Positions 6,937 to 14,315 of a stretch of 20,556 bases of DNA are shown here, in pieces. The DNA is from JANQKX01 sp039028695 (GTDB lineage: Bacteria > Pseudomonadota > Alphaproteobacteria > Kiloniellales > Kiloniellaceae): assembly GCA_039028695.1 (NCBI GenBank), contig JBCCHN010000088.1, positions 1 through 20,556 of the forward strand. Direction: 5' to 3'. Under the pieces are notes generated by a model. It was not told the origin of the DNA. It did no database searches and saw only the letters and a list, made by a program, of their open reading frames with translations. The translations under genes and the position numbers were made by a program. How positions within the stretch are numbered: position 1 is the first letter of the stretch; each line of letters opens with the position of its first letter.

Positions 6937-7695
6937 TTACGGACTGACCCACCCGCCGTTGACGTCCAGGATGGCGCCGGTGACGTAGGACGCCTCATTG
7001 GACAGCAGCCAGAGCACGGCCTTGGCGGTCTCGTGCATTTCCCCCGGCCGCTTCATGGGCACCTGAGCCATTACCCAGTCCAGCCATTCCGGGTGTTCCT
7101 CGGCCCATTCCACGCTCATCTCGGTCATGGTGGCGCCGGGGCGCACGCAGTTGACCCGAATGCCCTCGGCCGCCTGTTCTCGGGCCAATCCCACCGTGAA
7201 GACGTCCACCGCCCCCTTGGAGGCGGCATAGTCCACATAGGAGCCGGGTCCGCCGTGTTTGGCGGCGGCCGAAGAGATATTGATGATCGCCCCGCCTTGC
7301 CCCCCGTGCTTTTTGGCCATGCGCCGGATGGCGCTTGAAGCGCAAAGAAAGGGCCCCAGCACATTGACTTGGAAGAGACGTGTTGTGGCGGCTACGTCCA
7401 GCTCGTCCACTGGTCCCTGGCCACCCATGATGCCTGCGTTGTTGACCAGGGCGGTCACCGGACCCAGCTCTTCGTCCACCTGTCGGAACATCTCCTCAAC
7501 GGCTACGGCGTCGCCCACGTCCGCTTGCACCGCCATGGCGGTGCCGCCGCCTGCGCGGATGGCTTCTGCGACCGCTTCGGCCTTCTCAGCGGATTGGGTG
7601 TAGTTGAGGGCCACGGCCCAGCCTTGCGTCGCCGCCAAGCGGCAAATCTCCGCTCCGATGCCCCGGCTTGCGCCGGTAACCAGCAATACGCCCAT
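6937..7695 (-). CDS. short-chain dehydrogenase/reductase (SDR), classical FabG-like
   Basis: A 252-residue NAD(P)-binding oxidoreductase. The cofactor motif TGASRGIG occupies residues 7-14, NNAG is at 85-88, and the active-site residues are N111, S141/S142 and Y156-x3-K160 (YAASK). NYTQSAEKAE after the second strand suggests preference for NADP, as there is no acidic residue at the end of beta-2. The C-terminus ASYVTGAILDVNGGW is typical of FabG-like enzymes. The frame extends to 7758, but Met at 7695 is chosen because it places the Rossmann strand at residue 2 and has AAAGGGG about 7 bases upstream. It precedes the creatinase-like gene by 38 bp on the same strand, so both probably act in one catabolic step series. 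The substrate is unknown. It is divergent from pyc. Confidence 0.88.
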   Translation of the reverse strand: MGVLLVTGASRGIGAEICRLAATQGWAVALNYTQSAEKAEAVAEAIRAGGGTAMAVQADVGDAVAVEEMFRQVDEELGPVTALVNNAGIMGGQGPVDELDVAATTRLFQVNVLGPFLCASSAIRRMAKKHGGQGGAIINISSAAAKHGGPGSYVDYAASKGAVDVFTVGLAREQAAEGIRVNCVRPGATMTEMSVEWAEEHPEWLDWVMAQVPMKRPGEMHETAKAVLWLLSNEASYVTGAILDVNGGWVSP

Positions 7696-7751
7696 GGGCG
7701 ATCCCCTTTTTCCACTGTTGCGGTGTCGTCGCGTTCTTCTTAAGGCTTGCG

Positions 7752-7780
7752 TTCCCAAGGCCTCTCAAGGCACTTATAGC
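7752..7780 (+). promoter_or_regulatory. possible sigma-70 promoter for pyc
   Basis: TTCCCA at 7752-7757 and TATAGC at 7775-7780 are separated by 17 bp, each with four of six consensus matches. A transcript would start near 7787, just before the dyad at 7796-7820. The match is modest and could be chance. Confidence 0.3.
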
Positions 7781-7795
7781 CCCGAATTAGGGATC

Positions 7796-7820
7796 GTCCG
7801 ACGGAAAAATCACGTCGGAC
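7796..7820. promoter_or_regulatory. perfect 8-bp dyad (operator or 5'-UTR hairpin) before pyc
   Basis: GTCCGACG (7796-7803) and CGTCGGAC (7813-7820) form an exact inverted repeat around the 9-base spacer GAAAAATCA. The right arm ends 20 bp before the pyc ATG, just upstream of its purine-rich ribosome-binding region (AAAGGGGGG). The repeat could be a regulator binding site in the region shared with the divergent SDR gene, or an RNA hairpin next to the ribosome-binding site. There is no T-tract, so it is not a normal terminator. Confidence 0.55.
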
Positions 7821-7840
7821 CGTAAAGGGGGGTAGGGGGC

Positions 7841-10800
7841 ATGCGGTTTCGGAAGCTACTGGTGGCCAATCGAAGCGAGATTGCCATCCGCGTGCTGAGG
7901 GCGGCCAGCGAGCTGGGCATCCGCACAGTGGCCATATACTCCCACGAGGATCGCTTTGCCTTGCACCGCTTCAAGGCGGACGAGTCCTATCAGGTCGGGC
8001 GGGGCCGCGAGCCCGTGCAGGCCTATCTGGACATCGAGGATGTGATCCGCATTGCCAAGGCGGCCCGGGTCGATGCCATCCACCCCGGCTATGGCTTTCT
8101 TTCGGAAAATCCCGACTTTGCCGAGGCCTGTGCAGCGGCGGGCATTACCTTTATCGGCCCGGATCCTTCGGTTATGCGCCGCCTGGGTAGCAAGGTGGAG
8201 GCCCGTAATCTGGCCGAATCCGCCGGCTTGGCCGTCATGCCGGCCAGTGGGCCACTGCCCTACGATCCGGACGAGGCCATGGCCATCGCCGAAAAGATCG
8301 GCTTTCCGGTCATGGCCAAGGCCAGTTGGGGCGGCGGCGGCCGGGGCATGCGCATTATTGAAAAGGCCGAAGACCTGCATGAGCAAGTGGCCGCCGGGCG
8401 CCGGGAAGCCAAGGCCGCTTTCGGCAATGACGAGATGTTCCTGGAAAAGTTGGTGCGCCGGGCGCGCCACGTGGAAGTCCAGATTCTGGGCGACGGCCAC
8501 GGCAACGTGGTGCACCTTTTCGAGCGGGATTGCTCTCTGCAACGCCGCAATCAAAAGGTCGTGGAACGGGCCCCCGCCCCCTATCTGGATGGGGATCAGC
8601 GTCAGGCCCTCTGTACCTCAGCGGTGTCTTTGGCCCGGGCGGCCGGCTACAAGAACGCGGGCACGGCCGAGTTCCTCATGGATATGGACAGCGGCGCCAT
8701 CTACTTCATCGAGGTCAATCCCCGCATTCAGGTAGAGCACACGGTGACCGAGCAGGTGACCGGCGTCGACATCGTCAAGGCCCAGATCCGTATCGCTCAA
8801 GGGGCGGCCATCGGCGATGGGAAAAGTGGGGTGCCGGTGCAAGAGGGCATTCAGCTCAATGGCCATGCCATGCAGTGCCGCATCACCACCGAAGACCCCA
8901 TGAACAAGTTCATCCCCGACTATGGCCGCATCACGGCCTATCGGGGCGCCAACGGCTTCGGCATCCGCTTGGACGGGGGCACGGCCTATTCCGGCGCGGT
9001 GATCACGCCCTTTTACGATTCCCTGTTGGAAAAGGTGACGGCCTGGGCGCCCACAGCGGAAGAGGCCATCGCCCGCATGGACCGTGCCTTGCGCGAGTTC
9101 CGCATTCGCGGCGTGGCCACCAATCTCTGGTTCTTAGAATCGGTGATCGGTCACCCGGACTTTCAGGCGGGTCAGGCCACCACCCGCTTCATCGACGAGA
9201 CGCCGGAGCTCTTCGAGGTCTATCCCCGCCGGGACCGGGCGACCCGCCTGCTCTCCTTTTTGGGGGACGTTCTGGTGAACGGCAATCCCGAGGTGGCGGG
9301 TCGCCCCCTGCCGGGCCCCCAGCCCACGCCCAGCTTGCCGTCCCTGCCGGACCAGGAGCCGCCGGAGGGCAGCAGGCAGCGGCTGGAGCGCCTTGGCGCC
9401 AAAGGCTTTGCCACCTGGATGCGGGAACAAGATCAGGTCTTGCTGACCGACACCACCTTCCGCGATGCCCACCAGTCCCTGCTCGCCACCCGCATGCGCA
9501 GCCATGATCTGCTGGCTGTCGCACCGCACTATGCTCGGCTCATGCCCAACCTCTTGTCCTTAGAATGTTGGGGCGGGGCGACTTTCGATGTGGCCATGCG
9601 CTTTTTAAAGGAGGACCCTTGGGAGCGCCTTGCCGGTTTCCGTGAGAAGGCTCCCAATATCTTGCTGCAGATGCTGCTGCGCGGCGCCAACGGGGTGGGC
9701 TACACCAACTATCCCGACAATGTGGTGCAATTCTTCGTGCGCCAAGCCGCCGACGCCGGGGTGGATCTCTTCCGGGTCTTCGATGCCCTGAATTGGGTCG
9801 ACTCCATGCGCCTGTCCATGGATGCGGTCTTGGAATCGGGCAAGCTCTGCGAGGCGGCGATCTGTTACAGTGGAGATCTCTGCGACCCCGCTGCCGACAA
9901 GTACGACCTGAAATACTACATCTCCCTCGCCAAGGAGCTGGAAGCCGCCGGTGCTCACATTCTGGCCATCAAGGACATGGGCGGCCTCTGCAAACCGGCT
10001 GCTGCTCACCAGTTGGTAACGGCGCTCAAGCAGGAAATCGGCCTGCCCATCCATTTCCATACCCACGATACCAGCGGTATTTCCGCCGCCTCGGTCCTGG
10101 CCGCCATTGACGCCGGTGTGGATGCTGTGGACGGCGCTATGGATGCCATGAGCGGTCTGACCTCCCAGCCCAACCTGGGCGCCATCATCGAATCCCTGCG
10201 CGGTCAGGCCCGGGATCCGGGTATCGATGGGGAATCCCTGCGCGCCATCAACGCCTACTGGGACGGCGCCCGACGCCACTACTTGGCCTTTGAGAGTGAC
10301 ATGCGGGCCGGTGCCTCCTCTGTTTATCTGCACGGCATGCCCGGCGGGCAATACACCAACCTGCGCGAACAGGCCCGTTCCATGGGCTTGGAAAAACACT
10401 GGCCCGAGGTGGAGCAAACCTATGCGGCCGTCAATGATCTTTTTGGGGACATCATAAAAGTCACCCCCACGTCCAAGGTGGTGGGTGACATGACCCTCTT
10501 CATGGTGACCAGTGGCCTAACGCCCGAAGACGTGCTGGACCCCAAACGGGAAATTGCTTTTCCGGAATCGGTGGTGGAGTTTTTCCGGGGCGACCTGGGT
10601 CAGCCTTACGGGGGCTTCCCGGCCGCTTTACAGCGCAAGGTCTTAAAAGGCGCGGACCCCATCACGGTGCGGCCGGGCACCGTCTTGCCACCTGCCGACT
10701 TGGCGGCTGAAAAAAAGGAAGCCGAGCGCAAGGTGCGCCGCCAGATCACCGATCAGGAACTGGCTTCCTACCTCATGTATCCCAAGGTTTTTGTGGATTA

Positions 10801-11287
10801 CGCCAAGCACCGGCGCAGCAACGGGAACGCGGCGGTTCTCTCCACGCCCCTGTTTTTCTATGGACCCGAGGTGGGCGAGGAGTTCGAGATCGAGCTGGAT
10901 CCGGGCAAAACCCTTATCGTCAGCTATCGGGCCATGAGCGACCCGGATGAAGAGGGCCAGCGTACCATCTTTTTTGAGCTGAACGGCCAGCCCCGCACGG
11001 TCAAGGTGGCGGATCAGGCCATGGCCGCCGCCGGCAAGGTCCACCGCAAGGCCGACGAAAGCCAAGTGGGTCAGGTGGGCGCGCCCATGCCTGGCCTCAT
11101 CGTGGGTATTTTCGCCGCCGCCGGGCAAAAGGTGGAACAGGGCGACCGCCTCTTTGTGATTGAGGCCATGAAGATGGAAACCGCCGTTTACGCAGAAGTT
11201 TCGGGTACAGTCGGGGAGGTGGCCGTGGCCACCGGTACTCGGGTAGACACCCATGACCTGATCGTGGTGATCGAAGCCGATGAGTGA
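7841..11287 (+). CDS. pyc: pyruvate carboxylase
   Basis: A full-length 1148-residue, single-chain biotin enzyme that makes oxaloacetate from pyruvate, bicarbonate and ATP (anaplerosis). The biotin carboxylase domain covers residues 1 to about 455, with the ATP-grasp glycine loop GGGGRGM (164-170) and FIEVNPRIQVEHTVTE. The carboxyltransferase domain begins near 530 with LLTDTTFRDAHQSLLATRMR; it includes AIKDMGG (carbamylated lysine near 710) and FHTHDTSG (metal-binding HxH near 740). A PC-tetramerisation/linker region follows, then a biotinyl domain with EAMKMET, where K1111 is the biotinylated lysine. The start is preceded by AAAGGGGGGTAGGGGG. The last codons overlap the next gene by 8 bp, so the two are translationally coupled. 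The dyad at 7796-7820 may regulate it. Confidence 0.97.
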   Translation: MRFRKLLVANRSEIAIRVLRAASELGIRTVAIYSHEDRFALHRFKADESYQVGRGREPVQAYLDIEDVIRIAKAARVDAIHPGYGFLSENPDFAEACAAAGITFIGPDPSVMRRLGSKVEARNLAESAGLAVMPASGPLPYDPDEAMAIAEKIGFPVMAKASWGGGGRGMRIIEKAEDLHEQVAAGRREAKAAFGNDEMFLEKLVRRARHVEVQILGDGHGNVVHLFERDCSLQRRNQKVVERAPAPYLDGDQRQALCTSAVSLARAAGYKNAGTAEFLMDMDSGAIYFIEVNPRIQVEHTVTEQVTGVDIVKAQIRIAQGAAIGDGKSGVPVQEGIQLNGHAMQCRITTEDPMNKFIPDYGRITAYRGANGFGIRLDGGTAYSGAVITPFYDSLLEKVTAWAPTAEEAIARMDRALREFRIRGVATNLWFLESVIGHPDFQAGQATTRFIDETPELFEVYPRRDRATRLLSFLGDVLVNGNPEVAGRPLPGPQPTPSLPSLPDQEPPEGSRQRLERLGAKGFATWMREQDQVLLTDTTFRDAHQSLLATRMRSHDLLAVAPHYARLMPNLLSLECWGGATFDVAMRFLKEDPWERLAGFREKAPNILLQMLLRGANGVGYTNYPDNVVQFFVRQAADAGVDLFRVFDALNWVDSMRLSMDAVLESGKLCEAAICYSGDLCDPAADKYDLKYYISLAKELEAAGAHILAIKDMGGLCKPAAAHQLVTALKQEIGLPIHFHTHDTSGISAASVLAAIDAGVDAVDGAMDAMSGLTSQPNLGAIIESLRGQARDPGIDGESLRAINAYWDGARRHYLAFESDMRAGASSVYLHGMPGGQYTNLREQARSMGLEKHWPEVEQTYAAVNDLFGDIIKVTPTSKVVGDMTLFMVTSGLTPEDVLDPKREIAFPESVVEFFRGDLGQPYGGFPAALQRKVLKGADPITVRPGTVLPPADLAAEKKEAERKVRRQITDQELASYLMYPKVFVDYAKHRRSNGNAAVLSTPLFFYGPEVGEEFEIELDPGKTLIVSYRAMSDPDEEGQRTIFFELNGQPRTVKVADQAMAAAGKVHRKADESQVGQVGAPMPGLIVGIFAAAGQKVEQGDRLFVIEAMKMETAVYAEVSGTVGEVAVATGTRVDTHDLIVVIEADE

Positions 11288-12170
11288 CTCCAAGGGGAAA
11301 AGGGATCCTGCTACCTGGTGGCAGGAACGGGACGATGGCCTGGGCATTGCCCAATCCCTTGACCTTGAGCTCTTGCATCGGGAGCAAAGCCCCTTCCAAC
11401 TCGTCGAGATCTACGAGCATAAAGCCTTCGGTCGCCTTCTCGTGTTAGACGGCTATCTTCAAGCCAGCCAGGCGGACGAGTTTATTTACCACGAGATGGC
11501 GACTCATGTCCCCCTTTTGGGCCGGGCGCGGGAAGAGGTATCGGTCCTCATCATCGGCGGCGGCGACGGCGGGGCCCTGCGGGAGGCTTTGGTGCATGAT
11601 TTTGTAACCCACGTCACCATGGCCGAGATTGATCGCCGGGTGATCGAGCTCTCCAACGAATACTTGGGGTTCCAAGGCAACTACGACGATCCACGGGTCG
11701 ACCTGCGGGTGGAAAACGCCGCCGATGTGGTGGCCGAGGCCCGCGCACAAAGGCGCACGTTTGATCTCATCGTTCTGGACCTGACCGAACCCGTGGGCCC
11801 CTCGGCCGTCCTCTTTACCGAGGATTTTTGCGGTCAACTGACCGACCTGGTCTCCCCCACCGGTGTTATTGTGGACTCCGACAGCATCTTTCTGACCCGT
11901 GACGGCGGACGCTTCCTGCAAGAGGTCTCGGGCGGGGGTGAAAACCTGGTCACGGTCATGCGTCGCACCAAGCTTTTGCCCCACATGGAGGTCTACCGCA
12001 CCAAAACCCCCCTCTACCCCGGCGCCGACTTCGGCTTTTTCCTCTACAGCCGCGACGGCCAGACCCTGCGCCACCCAGTCACCGACCACTACGGCCGCCA
12101 CTACAATCCGGACATCCACCAAGCCGCCTTCGCCTTGCCGCGGTGGCAAAGGGAGTGGTTAGGGGTGTGA
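11280..12170 (+). CDS. speE: spermidine synthase-like polyamine aminopropyltransferase
   Basis: A 296-residue protein of the spermidine synthase family, which transfers aminopropyl from decarboxylated SAM to a diamine. The N-terminal beta domain contains LVLDGYLQASQADEFIYHEM (residues 54-73), a hallmark of the family. The Rossmann part has IIGGGDGG (91-98) and the acidic ribose-binding E116 and D118 (MAEID). The active-site loop reads LDLTEPVGPS (166-175), where most members have D-S-x-D-P-x-G-P; the second aspartate is therefore glutamate (E170). TPLYPGADFGFFLYS matches the C-terminal substrate loop. Polyamine specificity is uncertain, and the symbol reflects family, not proven substrate. 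The start lies inside the end of pyc (ATGAGTGA overlap), which is an unusual pairing. No decarboxylase gene for the co-substrate lies in the window. Confidence 0.82.
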   Translation: MSDSKGKRDPATWWQERDDGLGIAQSLDLELLHREQSPFQLVEIYEHKAFGRLLVLDGYLQASQADEFIYHEMATHVPLLGRAREEVSVLIIGGGDGGALREALVHDFVTHVTMAEIDRRVIELSNEYLGFQGNYDDPRVDLRVENAADVVAEARAQRRTFDLIVLDLTEPVGPSAVLFTEDFCGQLTDLVSPTGVIVDSDSIFLTRDGGRFLQEVSGGGENLVTVMRRTKLLPHMEVYRTKTPLYPGADFGFFLYSRDGQTLRHPVTDHYGRHYNPDIHQAAFALPRWQREWLGV

Positions 12171-12252
12171 GGCTTTCTGCCGCGAATTTAACCACCCGCA
12201 TTCCCATCAATGGAAGGTTCAAACTAATTGTCGGAAAAAGCCACCAATGTAC

Positions 12253-12615
12253 TCAATAAATCAATTTCATAGCGGCGATGTCCGATTTTGTAACATCGAA
12301 GTTTTCAAACCCATAAAATTCCAATTCGAACAAATGGTCATAGGGGTCCAAAAATAAGAGCACAAAAACCGTCTCATCATTTGGTTTGCGAATGACTCCT
12401 TCGACCGGCCAAACCTGTTGTCCAATGTCCGTCGGGCGCCAATAATCTTTTAAAATAAATTCGATAATGGATTCATCCGAATTCACGGGCCGAACCTTTG
12501 CCCCTTCCAGCTGTTGGAGAATCTTCCTCTTCAGCGGGATGTCAGGCTCCAGTAATCGCAATACTGCGCTTTTTTCAATATCTCTGAGGTGTCGGACGGT
12601 GCGGTTCTTTTTCAT
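12253..12615 (-). CDS. hypothetical protein, possibly DUF6984-like
   Basis: A 120-residue soluble protein in an AT-rich patch. The layout is an N-terminal basic, leucine-rich helix (EKSAVLRLLEPDIPLKRKILQQL), then beta-rich segments (SIIEFILKDY, VFVLLFLDPYDHLFELEFYGFENF). It ends in a short helix. This order, with the ending L.ELEfy.f, resembles DUF6984 proteins as I remember them, but I cannot confirm it. No signal peptide, membrane segment or catalytic motif is visible, and the start has no clear ribosome-binding site. Codon use and base composition differ from the neighbouring GC-rich genes, which suggests acquisition. It lies downstream of the GNAT gene on the same strand, 71 bp away. Orphan immunity-type proteins often look like this, but that is speculation. 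Confidence 0.6.
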   Translation of the reverse strand: MKKNRTVRHLRDIEKSAVLRLLEPDIPLKRKILQQLEGAKVRPVNSDESIIEFILKDYWRPTDIGQQVWPVEGVIRKPNDETVFVLLFLDPYDHLFELEFYGFENFDVTKSDIAAMKLIY

Positions 12616-12686
12616 ATTACCATAAGTAAGGCTCTTTCTAGCTACGACCCTTGATCGAAACTAAATTAACCGGACATATTACTTTC

Positions 12687-13295
12687 CTAATCCCTCGCTA
12701 CCATCATCAACAAATCGCCGTCGTACTTGACCATGGGGTGTCGGCTGCCCGGGTGGCGGGCGGCTTCTTTGAAGCCATGGCGTTGGTAGAGGCGGAGGGC
12801 TCCCGCGTTTTCTTCAAACACCGCCAGGCTTGCTTTGGTAAAGCCTTGGCTTTGGGCCTGGGTGATTGCCGCCTTGATCAGGAAGGTGCCGATTCCCTGT
12901 CCCTGAAACTCAGGGTAGACTGCCACGACGTTAATGTGGAAGGTGCCAACGGCGGCAAAGTCCAAGTGGTCAAAGGCTTCCACGACCGCAAAGCGTTCCT
13001 CGGGGACCAGCGGGTCCGAAGGGTCGTTTGCCATGGCGTCGAAGGGGTGACAATGCAGGCCACCGACCACGCGGTCGCCGAGCTCCGCGACATGGCAATG
13101 GCGGTAAGACTTGGTGGAGCCTTCGAAGGAAAAGCGCCTGGCAACCAGTTCGGTCACGCTCTTGCCCGGAACCAGGTCGTGATAGAGCGCCTCCATATGA
13201 CCGTCGCCCGCCATGACCTGAAAGTGGGCCAAATGGGGAATATCGTCCGGCGTGGCCGGGCGACTGGCGCAGGGTGGTGAGAGGCCTTGGGGCAT
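12687..13295 (-). CDS. GNAT-family N-acetyltransferase
   Basis: A 202-residue protein with a C-terminal GNAT domain. The core motif A is FHINVVAVYPEFQGQGIGTFLI (residues about 119-140), in which Q131-GQ-G134-I-G136 binds the pyrophosphate of acetyl-CoA. Motif B follows as LAVFEENAGALRLYQRHGFKE (157-177), where N163 and Y170 are the usual positions. The N-terminal part (SRPATPDDIPHLAHF) is the first strand and helix of the fold. The acceptor is unknown; several histidines and acidic residues between 66 and 112 form a long insert. The gene is last in a compact run after the cupin gene, with a 15-bp gap. AAGGG directly abuts the ATG, so translation may depend on coupling to the cupin gene. Confidence 0.85.
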   Translation of the reverse strand: MPQGLSPPCASRPATPDDIPHLAHFQVMAGDGHMEALYHDLVPGKSVTELVARRFSFEGSTKSYRHCHVAELGDRVVGGLHCHPFDAMANDPSDPLVPEERFAVVEAFDHLDFAAVGTFHINVVAVYPEFQGQGIGTFLIKAAITQAQSQGFTKASLAVFEENAGALRLYQRHGFKEAARHPGSRHPMVKYDGDLLMMVARD

Positions 13296-13310
13296 CCCTT
13301 AGCGGCCCGG

Positions 13311-13736
13311 CTAGGCCCGGCGGCCCTCATGGTGATCCCATGCCGCGGCTAGGCGGGGATCATCCGCCGTCGAGTGGTCTGTCGGTTGGGGCGTTGCGGT
13401 CATGACCGTGACTCCCTCAGGGGCGCAAAAGCGGTGCCAACAGCCTTGCGGTACCACGGTCATCATGCCCGCCTTGAGTTCGAGCACTTCCGGGCCGTCA
13501 TTGGTGAGGATCGTAAGCTCGGCAGCGCCCTCCAGCACCTGCACGATCTCGTCGCCCTTTTGGTGCCGCTCCCAAGGGGACTGACCCTCAAAACTGCCGG
13601 CAAAAATCCCACCGTCGCGAAAATCCGCCAAGGTGGTGAAGGACGCCCTGGCCTCTTCCGCCGTGGTTTCCGGGCTACGGCCTCGCAGCACCGGCAAGCC
13701 TTCTAATTCGGATTTGATGTGAACCGCTTTGACCAT
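13311..13736 (-). CDS. cupin-domain protein
   Basis: About 141 residues from ATG 13736; an upstream GTG at 13754 is possible, but AAAGG stands 9 bases before the ATG. One cupin beta barrel is present: motif 1 reads PWERHQKGDEIVQVLEG, with a histidine and glutamate at metal-ligand positions, and motif 2 reads PQGCWHRF with the second histidine. The hydrophobic strand AELTILTNDGPEVLELKAG lies between them. Single-domain cupins of this kind are small metal-binding enzymes or ligand sensors; the function here is unknown. The start is 45 bp after the OsmC gene, and the stop is 15 bp before the GNAT start, consistent with one transcript. The last 25 residues are hydrophilic and acidic or histidine-rich. 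Confidence 0.8.
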   Translation of the reverse strand: MVKAVHIKSELEGLPVLRGRSPETTAEEARASFTTLADFRDGGIFAGSFEGQSPWERHQKGDEIVQVLEGAAELTILTNDGPEVLELKAGMMTVVPQGCWHRFCAPEGVTVMTATPQPTDHSTADDPRLAAAWDHHEGRRA

Positions 13737-13781
13737 GGTGGTTTGCCTTTGCACGAGAAAAGGAAATGACGATTTAGCGCC

Positions 13782-14291
13782 TTATCCTACCCTCATGTCA
13801 ACGGCCATCGGGGGGCTCGCTTTGATGGTCTGATAGACCACGCAATAGCGCTCTGTCAGTTTGGTCAGCGTGGCGATTTGCTCCGGGCTCGCTTCGCCCT
13901 CCAAGTCGAAGGTGAGACGGATGTCGCGAAAGCCCACGGGCGCCTCCCGATCCACGGCCAGGGTGCCGCGAAAATCCAGATCCCCCTCGGCCCGCACCTT
14001 GCCGCCGGTGATGGGAACCTCCAGCGCCGCGGCCACGGCCCGCAGGGTAACCCCGGCGCAGGCCACCAAGGCCTCCAGCAGCATATCCCCGGAACAGGCG
14101 GTCAGGCCGTTGCCGCCGGCCGCCTCGTGCAGGCCGGCCTCCACTAGGGCCCGGCCCGTGTCCAGTTTGCAGGTCACGCCCTCGCCGCTTAAATCCCCCT
14201 CTGCGTGCATGGTGATGACGGCGGCTTCGGGCTGATCTTTGTAGCGGTCTTTCAAGGGGCTCTGCAGGGCGCGCAGGTCTTCGGCTTTCAT
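13782..14291 (-). CDS. OsmC-family protein
   Basis: A 169-residue member of the OsmC/Ohr superfamily. The two conserved cysteines are present: C78 in MLLEALVACAGVTLRA, corresponding to the family's helix cysteine, and C150 in LTERYCVVYQTI. In characterised homologues this pair reduces organic hydroperoxides using a dithiol partner. The Ohr-specific glutamate or arginine context is not clear, so I assign it to the broad OsmC group and not to Ohr. The N-terminal part has the beta strand ITMHAEGDLSGEGVTCKLDTG. Start is ATG 14291 with AGGAAAGAG about 8 bases upstream. It is third in the run of ctaA, GTPase, OsmC, cupin, GNAT, 24 bp after the GTPase gene, which suggests a stress- or metal-related context. 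Confidence 0.87.
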   Translation of the reverse strand: MKAEDLRALQSPLKDRYKDQPEAAVITMHAEGDLSGEGVTCKLDTGRALVEAGLHEAAGGNGLTACSGDMLLEALVACAGVTLRAVAAALEVPITGGKVRAEGDLDFRGTLAVDREAPVGFRDIRLTFDLEGEASPEQIATLTKLTERYCVVYQTIKASPPMAVDMRVG

Positions 14292-14315
14292 GGCTGATCT
14301 CTTTCCTAAGGGGGC

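Noticed and set aside
8530..9507. Plus-strand 325-residue frame inside pyc
   Set aside because: Glycine/arginine/histidine-rich shadow of the pyruvate carboxylase gene in another frame, as expected from its GC-rich codons.
12651..13280. Plus-strand 209-residue frame
   Set aside because: Antisense to the GNAT gene, whose motifs are unmistakable on the other strand.
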